IMG/VR virus record: IMGVR_UViG_3300030329_004866
Location: 1 to 37,628 of that record
From: a virus
DNA length: 37,628 nt
Strand: one strand, 5' to 3'
Shown: positions 4,400 to 11,601 of the stretch, piece by piece
How the letters are laid out: the number at the start of each line of letters is the position of its first letter
Position numbering within the stretch: position 1 is the first letter of the stretch
Made by a program: the position numbers and the translations under genes
The notes under the pieces: model-generated
What the model was told of the DNA's origin: nothing
The model's database searches: none
The model's input: only the letters and a program-made list of their open reading frames with translations

Positions 4400-5464
4400 A
4401 TGGAAAAAGCAAACACGCATATGGAGCATTTCGAAGATCTGCTCTTTGAGAAGCCCGATCTCCTTGTTCGTATGATGCACCATGAGGTCAAGTTTACCCG
4501 TAAGTGGGATGGTGCTCCTTCAATATTCTTTGGTGTGGACGACGACGGCAGTCCTTGGATTGCTCGTAAGGGTCTGTTCAACAAGGATGCTAAGAAGTAT
4601 TACAAGCGTTCAGACTTCGATGCTGATGAGAAATTCCCTGAGGACCTGAAGATTCCTTTGTGGAACACTCTTGTGTATCTTGGTCGTGCTTGGGCTGGTC
4701 CTGAATCTGATAAGTACTTCGTGCAAGGTGATCTGATGTTCACCGATGGTCCTGACAATGGTCACTTCCATCCTAACACGATCCAGTACTTCAGCATGAA
4801 GATTCCTAAGAAGGCTAGGGTTGGCATCGTCTGGCATACTCGGTATGTCGACAATCGTGATCTACCTTATCCTGATGGTGGTCCTGATGAGTTGTGGATC
4901 GAGTATGGTTCTAGTGTCAAGGAGCATTTCAAGCTCATGGATGAGCTTTGGATGATCAATGCTCATGATGAGATCGAAGACTTCGTTCCTAACTTCGGTA
5001 TGGTTCCTGTTGTAGGTAACTATGCTCACCTGTCTTCTAAGACGAAAGATTTGTTCAAGATGTATCAGAATGCTGTGGTCAAGGGTCACGCTAACAATCT
5101 GATGGACTATCTGTTCGTTAAGATGACGATGGAAGTAGAGTCTGTTAAGCAAGACAACACTAAGCATCGTAAGATTCTTAGCTACAAGCCTGTGTTCGAA
5201 GAGCTTGCTGCTAATCCTAATCTCGAAAAGGATTATGCTAAGATGCAGGATTATAAGATGATGCTGCTGAAGCAGTTCAATGATCTGCCTACTGACTATG
5301 TACCTCAGCTGGTGAGGAAAGGCTTCGTCACTGGTCCTGAGTCTACTGATCATGAAGGCTATGCAGTGTTCGATCGTTATGGTAATGCTGCTAAGCTGGT
5401 TGATCGTAAGAGGTTCTCAGCAGCTAACTTCTCTGATGAGTATGTGAAAGGATGGTCGAAATGA
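4400..5464 (+). CDS. Ligase-like covalent nucleotidyltransferase (KWDG motif)
   Basis: The 354-residue protein carries what look like nucleic-acid ligase/nucleotidyltransferase motifs: motif I KWDG (residues 35-38; Lys35 would take the AMP), a motif III-like YFVQGDLMF (about 106-114), motif IV HEGYAVF (318-324) and motif V KLVDRK (332-337). The gap between III and IV is far longer than in ordinary ligases. It resembles a phage protein family with KWDGAP that I know only as uncharacterised (DUF6267-like, from memory). ATG 4400 lies at the predicted RNA start (leaderless); ATG 4421 is the alternative. Codons favour CCT, GGT and CTG, suggesting high expression. Confidence 0.7.
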   Translation: MEKANTHMEHFEDLLFEKPDLLVRMMHHEVKFTRKWDGAPSIFFGVDDDGSPWIARKGLFNKDAKKYYKRSDFDADEKFPEDLKIPLWNTLVYLGRAWAGPESDKYFVQGDLMFTDGPDNGHFHPNTIQYFSMKIPKKARVGIVWHTRYVDNRDLPYPDGGPDELWIEYGSSVKEHFKLMDELWMINAHDEIEDFVPNFGMVPVVGNYAHLSSKTKDLFKMYQNAVVKGHANNLMDYLFVKMTMEVESVKQDNTKHRKILSYKPVFEELAANPNLEKDYAKMQDYKMMLLKQFNDLPTDYVPQLVRKGFVTGPESTDHEGYAVFDRYGNAAKLVDRKRFSAANFSDEYVKGWSK

Positions 5465-5643
5465 TGAATCTGGCTAATAAGCATGTCGTTGTTGAGCGTT
5501 CAGGTAGCACTGGTCTGGATGGTAAGTCTAAGCCTGGTGGTGAATATCATATCATGGAATATGAGGATGATGAGTGGGTTGGTGGATGCTATGCAAATGC
5601 AGACAACCTGCATGAAAAGATCCAGGAGTTCCTTGTTGACTAG
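5461..5643 (+). CDS. Small hypothetical protein
   Basis: The 60-residue product contains repeated Gly and a C-terminal DNLHEKIQEFLVD helix. I chose ATG 5461 because it forms an ATGA overlap with the ligase-like gene and AAGGA lies nine bases upstream; an in-frame ATG at 5452 would add three residues. It is co-transcribed with the ligase-like gene and its stop codon overlaps the -35 of the next promoter. No family recognised. Confidence 0.65.
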   Translation: MMNLANKHVVVERSGSTGLDGKSKPGGEYHIMEYEDDEWVGGCYANADNLHEKIQEFLVD

Positions 5644-5664
5644 CACTCTGTGCTAGCCTATAAT
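5636..5664 (+). promoter_or_regulatory. Strong early promoter with a palindromic spacer
   Basis: TTGACT (5636-5641), 17-nt spacer, perfect TATAAT (5659-5664). The spacer holds an inverted repeat CTAGCAC-TCT-GTGCTAG (5640-5656), which could be an operator. The upstream gene's TAG (5641-5643) lies within it. Confidence 0.85.
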
Positions 5665-5699
5665 AGGGATAGTGAAACAGCATATAAGAGAGAGATACA

Positions 5700-6140
5700 A
5701 TGTATGCAAATAGTGAGATTGATGCTTACATATCTGAAAACTGGGATACTCTCAGAAAAGATAAAGACGCAGCAATTGCAATTGGTGTCATCAGAGGCAT
5801 AGCAGTTCAGAGAGTAGCTTCTGAAAATATGAATGGTGAGTTTGTAGCTGACTACGGTTATGATTACATGCACGATGAATATGGTCGTGTTGAAGTGAAG
5901 TCGACAGGCTATGTACAGCCTGGTGGATTGAGAATTAACAGCGTGATGTCCAAGAAAGACAATTGTGATCATATTCATATCATCGATATGGTCAATGATA
6001 AACAGTTCATGATACCACATGATGTCTTCTTCACAGAGTTGAATTTGAATGGTGATATGTTGTGGTGGTCAGCAACATACAACCAAGAAGACAAGATCAA
6101 GCGTGAGAATACAGCTATCTTGCTTGAGTTTGAAATATGA
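5700..6140 (+). CDS. Possible PD-(D/E)XK-type nuclease-like protein
   Basis: A 146-residue protein with DYGYDYMHDEYGRVEVKSTG around residues 51-70. The acidic residues followed by EVK in a beta-strand-like context resemble the D...(D/E)XK core of restriction-type nucleases, followed by another predicted strand (HIHIIDMV). The similarity is weak and based on pattern only; a non-catalytic role is possible. It heads the plus-strand run 5700-7756 from the promoter at 5636, with a GAGAGAGATACA leader. Its TGA overlaps the next ATG. Confidence 0.55.
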   Translation: MYANSEIDAYISENWDTLRKDKDAAIAIGVIRGIAVQRVASENMNGEFVADYGYDYMHDEYGRVEVKSTGYVQPGGLRINSVMSKKDNCDHIHIIDMVNDKQFMIPHDVFFTELNLNGDMLWWSATYNQEDKIKRENTAILLEFEI

Positions 6141-6412
6141 ACATCAATGAGATAAGCATTCATAGGCTAGTGCCTATATACCTCATGTCGTCTTATCTGT
6201 ATTACAGGAAAGACAGTCACAAGCTATCAGATGGTGAGTTTGATACACTGTGCAAAAGAATGTTGGATAACTGGACCAAGATCAGGCATCCACATAAGCG
6301 GCTAATCAAGAAAAAGGATCTTGAAGCTGGAACCGGGTATGCAATAAAGAAGTACCCAACAATTGTAATGTCATCGGCAGAGAGGTGGCTGGCAGGAGAA
6401 TATGATGATTAA
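6137..6412 (+). CDS. Small protein resembling the Ia region of NAD-dependent ligases
   Basis: A 91-residue protein with SYLYYRKDSHKLSDGEFDTLCKRMLDNW (split here as residues 19-46) and EAGTGYAIKKYP. The tyrosine-rich stretch followed by SDxExDxL recalls subdomain Ia of bacterial LigA, and I recall such short proteins being labelled LigA-related in phages; there is no catalytic lysine domain, so ligase activity is not expected. It starts in an ATGA overlap and overlaps the next gene by 11 nt. Confidence 0.55.
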   Translation: MNINEISIHRLVPIYLMSSYLYYRKDSHKLSDGEFDTLCKRMLDNWTKIRHPHKRLIKKKDLEAGTGYAIKKYPTIVMSSAERWLAGEYDD

Positions 6413-6713
6413 GGCTTTAATGGTAATAACAATGGTGTCAGGTGCTGAGTATACAGCTAAGCTACCCAGCATGGACGTATGTGCTGAACAGAAGGCTGTT
6501 GTAATGTCTCAAAACGATGTGAAGAGTGCAGCGTGTCTTCCACGTACAAATGAAATGGATGAGGAGTCTTTTGAGAAGTTCAGATACATCTTTGGATTGT
6601 TTCAAGAGATGATCGACTCAATCGAAGACAGACAGCTATGTGATTCATGGGGTGAGCCTCATCGTGATCACTACCTTTGGGAACCTCATCCTAAATGTGG
6701 TGACCAAGGATAA
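6402..6713 (+). CDS. Small protein with leader-like N-terminus and cysteines
   Basis: A 103-residue product with a short hydrophobic start (IKALMVITMVSG), then PSMDVCAEQKAVVM and ACLP, and a second Cys-containing region (LCDSW, PKCG) near the C-terminus. The first 45 residues match the layout of the genes at 2325 and 25787. AGGAG lies just before two ATGs (6402, 6405), the second having better spacing. Probably exported or membrane-associated; function unknown. Confidence 0.55.
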   Translation: MMIKALMVITMVSGAEYTAKLPSMDVCAEQKAVVMSQNDVKSAACLPRTNEMDEESFEKFRYIFGLFQEMIDSIEDRQLCDSWGEPHRDHYLWEPHPKCGDQG

Positions 6714-7110
6714 GGAGTGGGTCGATCTCGACCCATCCTTAATCACTTCTGAAGTTTGTATGCAGTGTGGCAAGTGCTGTAAGACAACCTGGATTCAAAA
6801 ACGATATTCTACACGTAAGAATGGTCCAGACAATGATAAGCTACCTTATCTCCAAGCAATGTTTGGTCGTAGTCCAAGATCATTCGTTGAAGAACGAGGA
6901 CCAGATAAGGTAGCTGTCGTCAATTGGTGCACGCAGCTTATGCCGGATCTGAAATGTAAAATATATAATAACAGGCCTCAGATGTGTCGAGATTACAATT
7001 GCTTTACAGCAGCCAATGGTAAGAAGACGCTACCTGAGTACTACGAATTCATACAAGGAATCATCGATGCTCAAAGAAGGTCAGAAGGTGAAGCTGAAGG
7101 GGAAGAGTAA
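6700..7110 (+). CDS. YkgJ-type Cys cluster protein
   Basis: The product has the YkgJ (PF03692) pattern: CMQCGKCC near the N-terminus, then C...KC..Y..RP..CR.Y.C towards the end (WCTQLM, CKIYNNRPQMCRDYNC). Such proteins are thought to chelate Zn or an Fe-S cluster; the target in phages is unknown. No ATG is available; GTG 6700 (or 6697) would put about 19 residues before the first cluster, while the frame is open back to a GTG at 6640 within the preceding gene. The exact start is uncertain. It overlaps its neighbours on both sides. Confidence 0.75.
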   Translation: MTKDKEWVDLDPSLITSEVCMQCGKCCKTTWIQKRYSTRKNGPDNDKLPYLQAMFGRSPRSFVEERGPDKVAVVNWCTQLMPDLKCKIYNNRPQMCRDYNCFTAANGKKTLPEYYEFIQGIIDAQRRSEGEAEGEE

Positions 7111-7318
7111 TTATGGACACAATGTGCTCAATGTACATGGTTACACGTGGACCATAACAGGATATCAGTTTTGTGCTAACATGCATCATTATTTTATAGA
7201 ATCTGAAAACAAAACCGTTGCCTCCGGAGGCATTTGGAGGGATACTATGTATGACGTCAAGGACGGCCGTTGGTTGAGGGAGGTCGATGAAGATTTTGAA
7301 ATCGAGGAGATCATATGA
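7067..7318 (+). CDS. Small beta-rich protein, paralogue of the gene at 18731
   Basis: An 83-residue protein with VKLKGKSNYGHNVLNVHGYTW at its start and VKDGRWLREVDEDFEIE at its end. The minus-strand protein at 18731-18949 has the same frame of residues (LKGKTRHGKNRIHQHGEVW ... FHDGRWVLKNNDPNFEI), so the two are paralogues. ATG 7067 is preceded by AAGGAATC and avoids an unlikely extension into the upstream gene. Function unknown; probably a small barrel-like fold by pattern. Confidence 0.65.
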   Translation: MLKEGQKVKLKGKSNYGHNVLNVHGYTWTITGYQFCANMHHYFIESENKTVASGGIWRDTMYDVKDGRWLREVDEDFEIEEII

Positions 7319-7689
7319 CAATAGAACGCATAGACATACCGAAGTATGTTAAAAACAGAGAGAAGCTAAAAGAATATATTCAATGGCTAGATTGGTCATT
7401 GAAGATCGAAGAGTATGTATATGTAAAAGTCCGAAAGTATCCCAAAGAGCAAATTTGGGGTTGGTGTGAACCAAATGAGAATACAGGTAACCTAGATGTG
7501 TGCATTAATACAATGCATGTGAAGGACGATGATGATTTCCTTGAAACGATTGCACATGAGTATGTTCATGTTGATCAACACGATAAGGATCGATTCGTTA
7601 ACCACAATGGCACATACAAGGATGATCCAAACGAGATTGAAGCCTGGAAAATGCAAAAGCAGCTAGTGGAGGATTATAAGCGCTCGTAG
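7315..7689 (+). CDS. Small zinc-metalloprotease-like protein
   Basis: The 124-residue protein contains HEYVH (residues 81-85) in the helix TIAHEYVHVDQH and, about 20 residues on, NEIEAW with Glu at 107 and 109 that could be the third zinc ligand, the layout of small HExxH zincins. A peptidase acting on a host or phage protein is inferred; no substrate is evident. It starts in an ATGA overlap, and its last 10 nt lie inside tRNA-Arg. Confidence 0.65.
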   Translation: MTIERIDIPKYVKNREKLKEYIQWLDWSLKIEEYVYVKVRKYPKEQIWGWCEPNENTGNLDVCINTMHVKDDDDFLETIAHEYVHVDQHDKDRFVNHNGTYKDDPNEIEAWKMQKQLVEDYKRS

Positions 7690-7756
7690 CTCAGCTGGAT
7701 AGAGCAACAGACTTCTAATCTGTGGGCCGGGGGTTCGAATCCTCCCGAGCGCGCCA
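7680..7756 (+). tRNA. tRNA-Arg (anticodon UCU)
   Basis: The 77-nt cloverleaf has acceptor GCGCTCG/CGAGCGC, anticodon stem ACAGA/TCTGT with loop CTTCTAA (anticodon TCT), T-arm GGGGG-TTCGAAT-CCTCC, discriminator G and encoded CCA. Its 5' end overlaps the stop of the zincin-like gene. It reads AGA, a codon usually rare in GC-rich alphaproteobacteria. Confidence 0.97.
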
Positions 7757-7757
7757 G

Positions 7758-7833
7758 GCTGGAGTAGCTCAGTTGGTAGAGCAGGGGTTTTGTAAACCTC
7801 AGGTCGGGGGTTCGAATCCCTCCTCCAGCACCA
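7758..7833 (+). tRNA. tRNA-Thr (anticodon UGU)
   Basis: The 76-nt cloverleaf has acceptor GCTGGAG/CTCCAGC, anticodon stem GGGGT/ACCTC with loop TTTGTAA (anticodon TGT), T-arm GGGGG-TTCGAAT-CCCTC, discriminator A and encoded CCA. One base separates it from tRNA-Arg, so both probably come from one precursor. Confidence 0.97.
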
Positions 7834-7873
7834 GACTAAATACTATGTAACGTCATGAAAGGAGTGAATTAAC

Positions 7874-8140
7874 ATGGCAGAGAAAAGTGATACTGACTTT
7901 ACCCATCTCGATCAGAAGCTATATGCTCTGGCCGCTATGGTCGATACCACAATCAGATATCATGCACATTGCATGGATGTCGATGAGATGGAGAAAGACT
8001 ATCTCTCTATCTGGTTGAAGAAGGAGCGTGATCCTCTGTTGGTTACGTTGATTGCAACGTTGACTGGAGATCGTAACCTTCAACCAAACGATGGAGCCGG
8101 TGATGAGGAATCAGGGAACGAAGTGGCAGACGCTGCGTGA
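7874..8140 (+). CDS. Hypothetical helical protein
   Basis: An 88-residue protein, helical and acidic (KLYALAAMVDTTIRYHAHCMDVDEMEKDYLS is the core, residues 15-45), ending in a disordered acidic tail. AAAGGAG about nine bases upstream supports the start. It is the first gene after the tRNA pair and overlaps the next gene. Function unknown. Confidence 0.7.
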   Translation: MAEKSDTDFTHLDQKLYALAAMVDTTIRYHAHCMDVDEMEKDYLSIWLKKERDPLLVTLIATLTGDRNLQPNDGAGDEESGNEVADAA

Positions 8141-8276
8141 AGAAATGGTCCATAGCCTAAAAGAGGCTAGCATGCTTTACCCAGACAAGACACAAGAGCA
8201 GCTGATTGAAACCGCAGCTAGACTTTCAGGTGTCCCAGAGTATATGTTTGGGTGGTTGGATGACAAAAGACAGTGA
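8103..8276 (+). CDS. Small hypothetical protein overlapping its neighbours
   Basis: About 57 residues, helical, with LKEASMLYPDKTQEQLIETAARLSG as a possible three-helix binding domain. The start is uncertain: ATG 8091, 8103 and 8145 are in frame; GGAG at 8095-8098 favours 8103. It overlaps the preceding gene by 38 nt and the radical SAM gene by 17 nt. Function unknown. Confidence 0.5.
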   Translation: MRNQGTKWQTLREEMVHSLKEASMLYPDKTQEQLIETAARLSGVPEYMFGWLDDKRQ

Positions 8277-9795
8277 TGAATATCACAAAGGATGGCATGA
8301 AAAACTAGGTAATGTTAGTCCCAGTTTTTGTCTGGCAAAGTGGAAGCAGGTAACACTGCATCTACAAATTGGTCATAAGCATAGCTGTCACCATCCAAAC
8401 ACGCATAAGATAGACGTAGAGGCTATCAAGAAAGACCCATCTGCCCTTCATAATACTGCCGAGTCCTTTAGAACCAGGCAGCAGATGAGGGAAGGTATCC
8501 GTCCGGACGAATGTGGGTATTGTTGGAAAGCAGAAGATACAGGTTCGTTTAGTGACCGTGTCTACAAAAGTGCCACACGTTGGGCATACCCTTTCTTCGA
8601 TGAGGTAGTCAACAATAAGAAGGATGAGAACATCTTTCCTTCTTATCTCGAGGTTAGTTTCAGTAACGTATGCAACTTCAAATGTACGTACTGTGCTCCA
8701 CATATCAGTAGCCAATGGTTCCAAGAAATTGAACAGCATGGTGGTTTCCCTTTGACGTATAAGGGAGCTGGATACACATACAATGATATGGCTATGCTCG
8801 AGCAGCAAGATAAGATGCCTATCCCACACAAGGAAGAAAACCCATATGTGGAGGCATTCTGGAAATGGTGGCCACAGCTATACAGACATCTACAGACGTT
8901 TCGTATAACTGGTGGTGAGCCATTGCTGACAAAGAACACATTCAAGGTTCTTGATTCTATCATCGACGATCCTATTCCAAACAAAAATCTTAGGCTAGAG
9001 ATAAACACCAATCTTTGTGTTCCTGATTCAATCTTTGATGACTTTGTTTCTAAATTAGATAGGTTGGCTACTGATAGATGTACTGGTCCAATCACAATAT
9101 ATTCAAGCTGTGAAGCTAAAGGTGAGAAGGCTGAGTATATTAGAACTGGATTAGATTATGAAAAACATTTACGTAGCTTGAAGACAATCCTAGATATGTT
9201 TTGTAAGCATAAGTTAAAACCTCATCACTACAAGGACCCTGTTAGATATAACCATATGGCATATATGTGCACGTACAATTTATTGAGCGTGACATCATTC
9301 AAAGGATTCTTAGAGGACATTGTTGAGATCAGGTCTGGTCTTGAGTTTTCTGATGAGCTACTTGAGCATGCCCAGGATATATGTGACCACCCTCAGAACC
9401 ATCTATACGAAACACAAGAGCGTGACAATATTAGATCATTAGCTGGTGGAGCTATGTACTTAGCAACTCAAGCTAATACAATAGACATTCCTTTTCTAAG
9501 ACACCCGGCTCATATGTGCATAGATATACTTACGGACGACTTCGATGAATACTTTGAAGAGTCCTATCAGTACATGAGAGACAACCCATGGTTCTCTGAA
9601 TTTGAAACAAGAAAGATGGAACGTGTGTGGAATGTTTATAAAAATAATACAATGCCTAATGAAAATAAAAGAATGTTACGTAAACAATTCCAACAATACG
9701 TTGACCAATTAGACAAAAGGAGGGATACTAACTTTTTGGAAGTATTCCCCGAATATACCAACTTCTATGATTATTGCAAAGGGTTACCAGCATAA
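8260..9795 (+). CDS. Radical SAM protein, twitch/SPASM type
   Basis: A 511-residue protein with the radical SAM signature CNFKCTYC (Cys 138, 142, 145) and a following GGEP motif (RITGGEPLL), so it should bind a 4Fe-4S cluster and cleave S-adenosylmethionine. Further Cys/His lie N-terminal to the core (SCHHP, ECGYCW), a possible auxiliary site. I recall similar large radical SAM proteins from marine T4-like phages with unknown substrates. I start it at ATG 8260; the frame is open further upstream but inside the preceding gene. Next come a small basic protein and a glutaredoxin. Confidence 0.85.
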   Translation: MTKDSDEYHKGWHEKLGNVSPSFCLAKWKQVTLHLQIGHKHSCHHPNTHKIDVEAIKKDPSALHNTAESFRTRQQMREGIRPDECGYCWKAEDTGSFSDRVYKSATRWAYPFFDEVVNNKKDENIFPSYLEVSFSNVCNFKCTYCAPHISSQWFQEIEQHGGFPLTYKGAGYTYNDMAMLEQQDKMPIPHKEENPYVEAFWKWWPQLYRHLQTFRITGGEPLLTKNTFKVLDSIIDDPIPNKNLRLEINTNLCVPDSIFDDFVSKLDRLATDRCTGPITIYSSCEAKGEKAEYIRTGLDYEKHLRSLKTILDMFCKHKLKPHHYKDPVRYNHMAYMCTYNLLSVTSFKGFLEDIVEIRSGLEFSDELLEHAQDICDHPQNHLYETQERDNIRSLAGGAMYLATQANTIDIPFLRHPAHMCIDILTDDFDEYFEESYQYMRDNPWFSEFETRKMERVWNVYKNNTMPNENKRMLRKQFQQYVDQLDKRRDTNFLEVFPEYTNFYDYCKGLPA

Positions 9796-10067
9796 TGGCA
9801 AAGAAAAAGAAACAACGAGACAAGCAGACCTCTAAAGGTATTGGCAAGAATGTCGACAGTAAGATTACAAACAGCATTCGTCGTGATCGTACTAAACTTG
9901 AAAAGGTTTTAGACAAGCAGCGTGCGTGGAAGGCTATGAAGAATCCATGGCTCACTGTTCCTAATGGAAACTCTAATGAGACTGCTAAGCAGTTTATTAG
10001 AGTTCGTGCTAATGATTTGTGGGGGGATCCAAGAAGGCAATATCGGATGAGCAATACTGATGATTAG
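9795..10067 (+). CDS. Small basic hypothetical protein
   Basis: A 90-residue basic protein with a Lys/Gln-rich N-terminus (AKKKKQRDKQTSKG) and a conserved-looking C-terminus (NPWLTVPNGNSNETAKQFIRV). The ATG overlaps the stop of the radical SAM gene (TAATG), which argues for this start over an upstream in-frame ATG at 9774. Nucleic-acid binding is plausible from charge only. Unknown. Confidence 0.7.
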   Translation: MAKKKKQRDKQTSKGIGKNVDSKITNSIRRDRTKLEKVLDKQRAWKAMKNPWLTVPNGNSNETAKQFIRVRANDLWGDPRRQYRMSNTDD

Positions 10068-10338
10068 TACCATGGCTATGGAAAACAAACGGTATGGTAG
10101 AGACGATGTAGTAATCTACACAAGAGACTTGTGTGGATATTGTGATGCAGCTAAGCATGAAATCACACAGCGTGGTTGGACCTATACTGAATACAATATT
10201 GGTGACCCTGCACTGAGAGAAGAATTAAAACAAAAAGCACCAGATGCTAAGACCGTTCCACAAATTTGGGTAGGTCAAAACCATATTGGTGGGTATGATG
10301 ACTTAATGCAATATTTTGAGGATACGTTAGGATGGTAG
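10060..10338 (+). CDS. Glutaredoxin
   Basis: The 92-residue protein has the thioredoxin fold of glutaredoxins with active-site CGYC (residues 25-28), the cis-Pro region TVPQIWV and the C-terminal HIGGYDDL glutathione-binding segment. Phage glutaredoxins usually supply electrons to ribonucleotide reductase; no reductase lies in this window. ATGs at 10060, 10072 and 10078 are all in frame; the later ones would fit the family start equally well. It overlaps the genes on both sides. Confidence 0.9.
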   Translation: MISTMAMENKRYGRDDVVIYTRDLCGYCDAAKHEITQRGWTYTEYNIGDPALREELKQKAPDAKTVPQIWVGQNHIGGYDDLMQYFEDTLGW

Positions 10339-11366
10339 CTCCGACACTTACGATACTGGATAGTAAGAAAGACATGTTTGAGTATGAGGATGGATGCTCA
10401 ACTGGATATGAAGTTAATGAGTTGAACGAGAAGGCTATGGGTGGCACAGAGTTGATGATGCATGGTTTGTTTAGTCGGGTTGATAAAGACCTGCTTGACA
10501 ATTTTCAAATCATCCCTTCCAGAGTACGTAAGCTCGATGGTACTAAAAAACGGATACTGTGGTGTCATGACTTAGCAGATGATGGTGAAGTCCAATTCCT
10601 CAAAGATGGTGGCTGGAGTCATTTTGATAAGCTAGTGTTTGTTTCTCATTGGCAGCAACAAGACTATCAAACCAAGCTAGGTGTTCCTCCTTCAATGTGT
10701 CATGTGTTGCAGAATGCTATTACTCCTATAAAGGATCACGAGAAGCCGGATGTCAAAGATCAGCTAAACATCATATACTTTTCAACACCACATAGAGGAT
10801 TAGATATCCTTATTCCTGTGTTTGATCATTTAAAGACAGAATATTGGAAAGATGATAACATCAAGCTCCACATATATTCTAGCTTTGAGTTGTATGGTTG
10901 GAAAGAAAGAGACGATCAGTTTAAACCACTATTTGATCAATGTAGAGATCATCCAGATATTGAATACCATGGGTCAGTAACAAACAACAAGATCCATGAA
11001 GTGTTAGAGGACATGCACGTATTTGCATATCCCAGCACGTGGCCTGAAACAAGCTGTATATGTTTAATGGAGGCTATGTCAGCAGGCTTGGTGTGTGTGC
11101 ATAGTGGGTTTGCTGGGCTACCTGAGACAGCAGCAAATTGGACTATGATGTATCCGTTTCATGAAGACAAGAATGCACATGCAAACATCTTTGCACAGAA
11201 CCTTTTCAACTCTATTAAGATGCTACGTGAAGGTTCATTAGACCAAAGATTGAGTATGCAAAAGGTATACTCTAATTCATTCTACACGTGGGAAACAAGA
11301 GCAATGCAATGGGATATGTTCTTGAACACGTTTCTACAAGAGGAGACTGGAGATGACAAGTCCTGA
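10332..11366 (+). CDS. Glycosyltransferase, GT-B fold, family 4-like
   Basis: The 344-residue protein has an N-terminal half with GGTELM (residues 37-42) and KRILWCHD, and a C-terminal half with FAYPSTWPETSCICLMEAMSAG, the E-x7-E donor-sugar motif of GT4 enzymes. It should transfer a sugar from a nucleotide donor; acceptor unknown, perhaps phage DNA, virion protein or host envelope. The start overlaps the glutaredoxin stop by 7 nt and the end overlaps the next gene by 14 nt. Confidence 0.85.
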   Translation: MVAPTLTILDSKKDMFEYEDGCSTGYEVNELNEKAMGGTELMMHGLFSRVDKDLLDNFQIIPSRVRKLDGTKKRILWCHDLADDGEVQFLKDGGWSHFDKLVFVSHWQQQDYQTKLGVPPSMCHVLQNAITPIKDHEKPDVKDQLNIIYFSTPHRGLDILIPVFDHLKTEYWKDDNIKLHIYSSFELYGWKERDDQFKPLFDQCRDHPDIEYHGSVTNNKIHEVLEDMHVFAYPSTWPETSCICLMEAMSAGLVCVHSGFAGLPETAANWTMMYPFHEDKNAHANIFAQNLFNSIKMLREGSLDQRLSMQKVYSNSFYTWETRAMQWDMFLNTFLQEETGDDKS

Positions 11367-11601
11367 GGAGTGGGCGGCTAAAGAATTAATTGAAGCACGA
11401 TCTAATGATCTTGAAGGTAACTTGGATCGTTGGACTAAATATGATAAACTCAGAATGAGTGAAGACCTCGATCAAATGTTTGAGTATCTGCTATCAGAGG
11501 CTCATCTAAATGAAAGAGGCAGACGAGTAGTAGAACAAGCAAAATTATCATACGAGAAAATATTCTATAATGAGGTCAGCCCAGCAAATCGAACACATTA
11601 A
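11353..11601 (+). CDS. Small acidic helical protein
   Basis: An 82-residue protein that appears all-helical (EWAAKELIEARSNDLE, LDQMFEYLLSEAHLNERG). It lies between the glycosyltransferase and an oxygenase-like gene and overlaps both (14 and 32 nt), with AGGAGACTGGAG before its ATG. Unknown function; the tight coupling suggests joint expression with them. Confidence 0.65.
   Translation: MTSPEEWAAKELIEARSNDLEGNLDRWTKYDKLRMSEDLDQMFEYLLSEAHLNERGRRVVEQAKLSYEKIFYNEVSPANRTH

Noticed and set aside
4862-5353. 163-codon minus-strand frame
   Set aside because: Antisense to the ligase-like gene; the regular codon bias of that gene keeps the opposite frame open.
8362-9095. Minus-strand frames across the radical SAM gene
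   Set aside because: Antisense shadows with no start signals; the plus strand carries clear radical SAM motifs.
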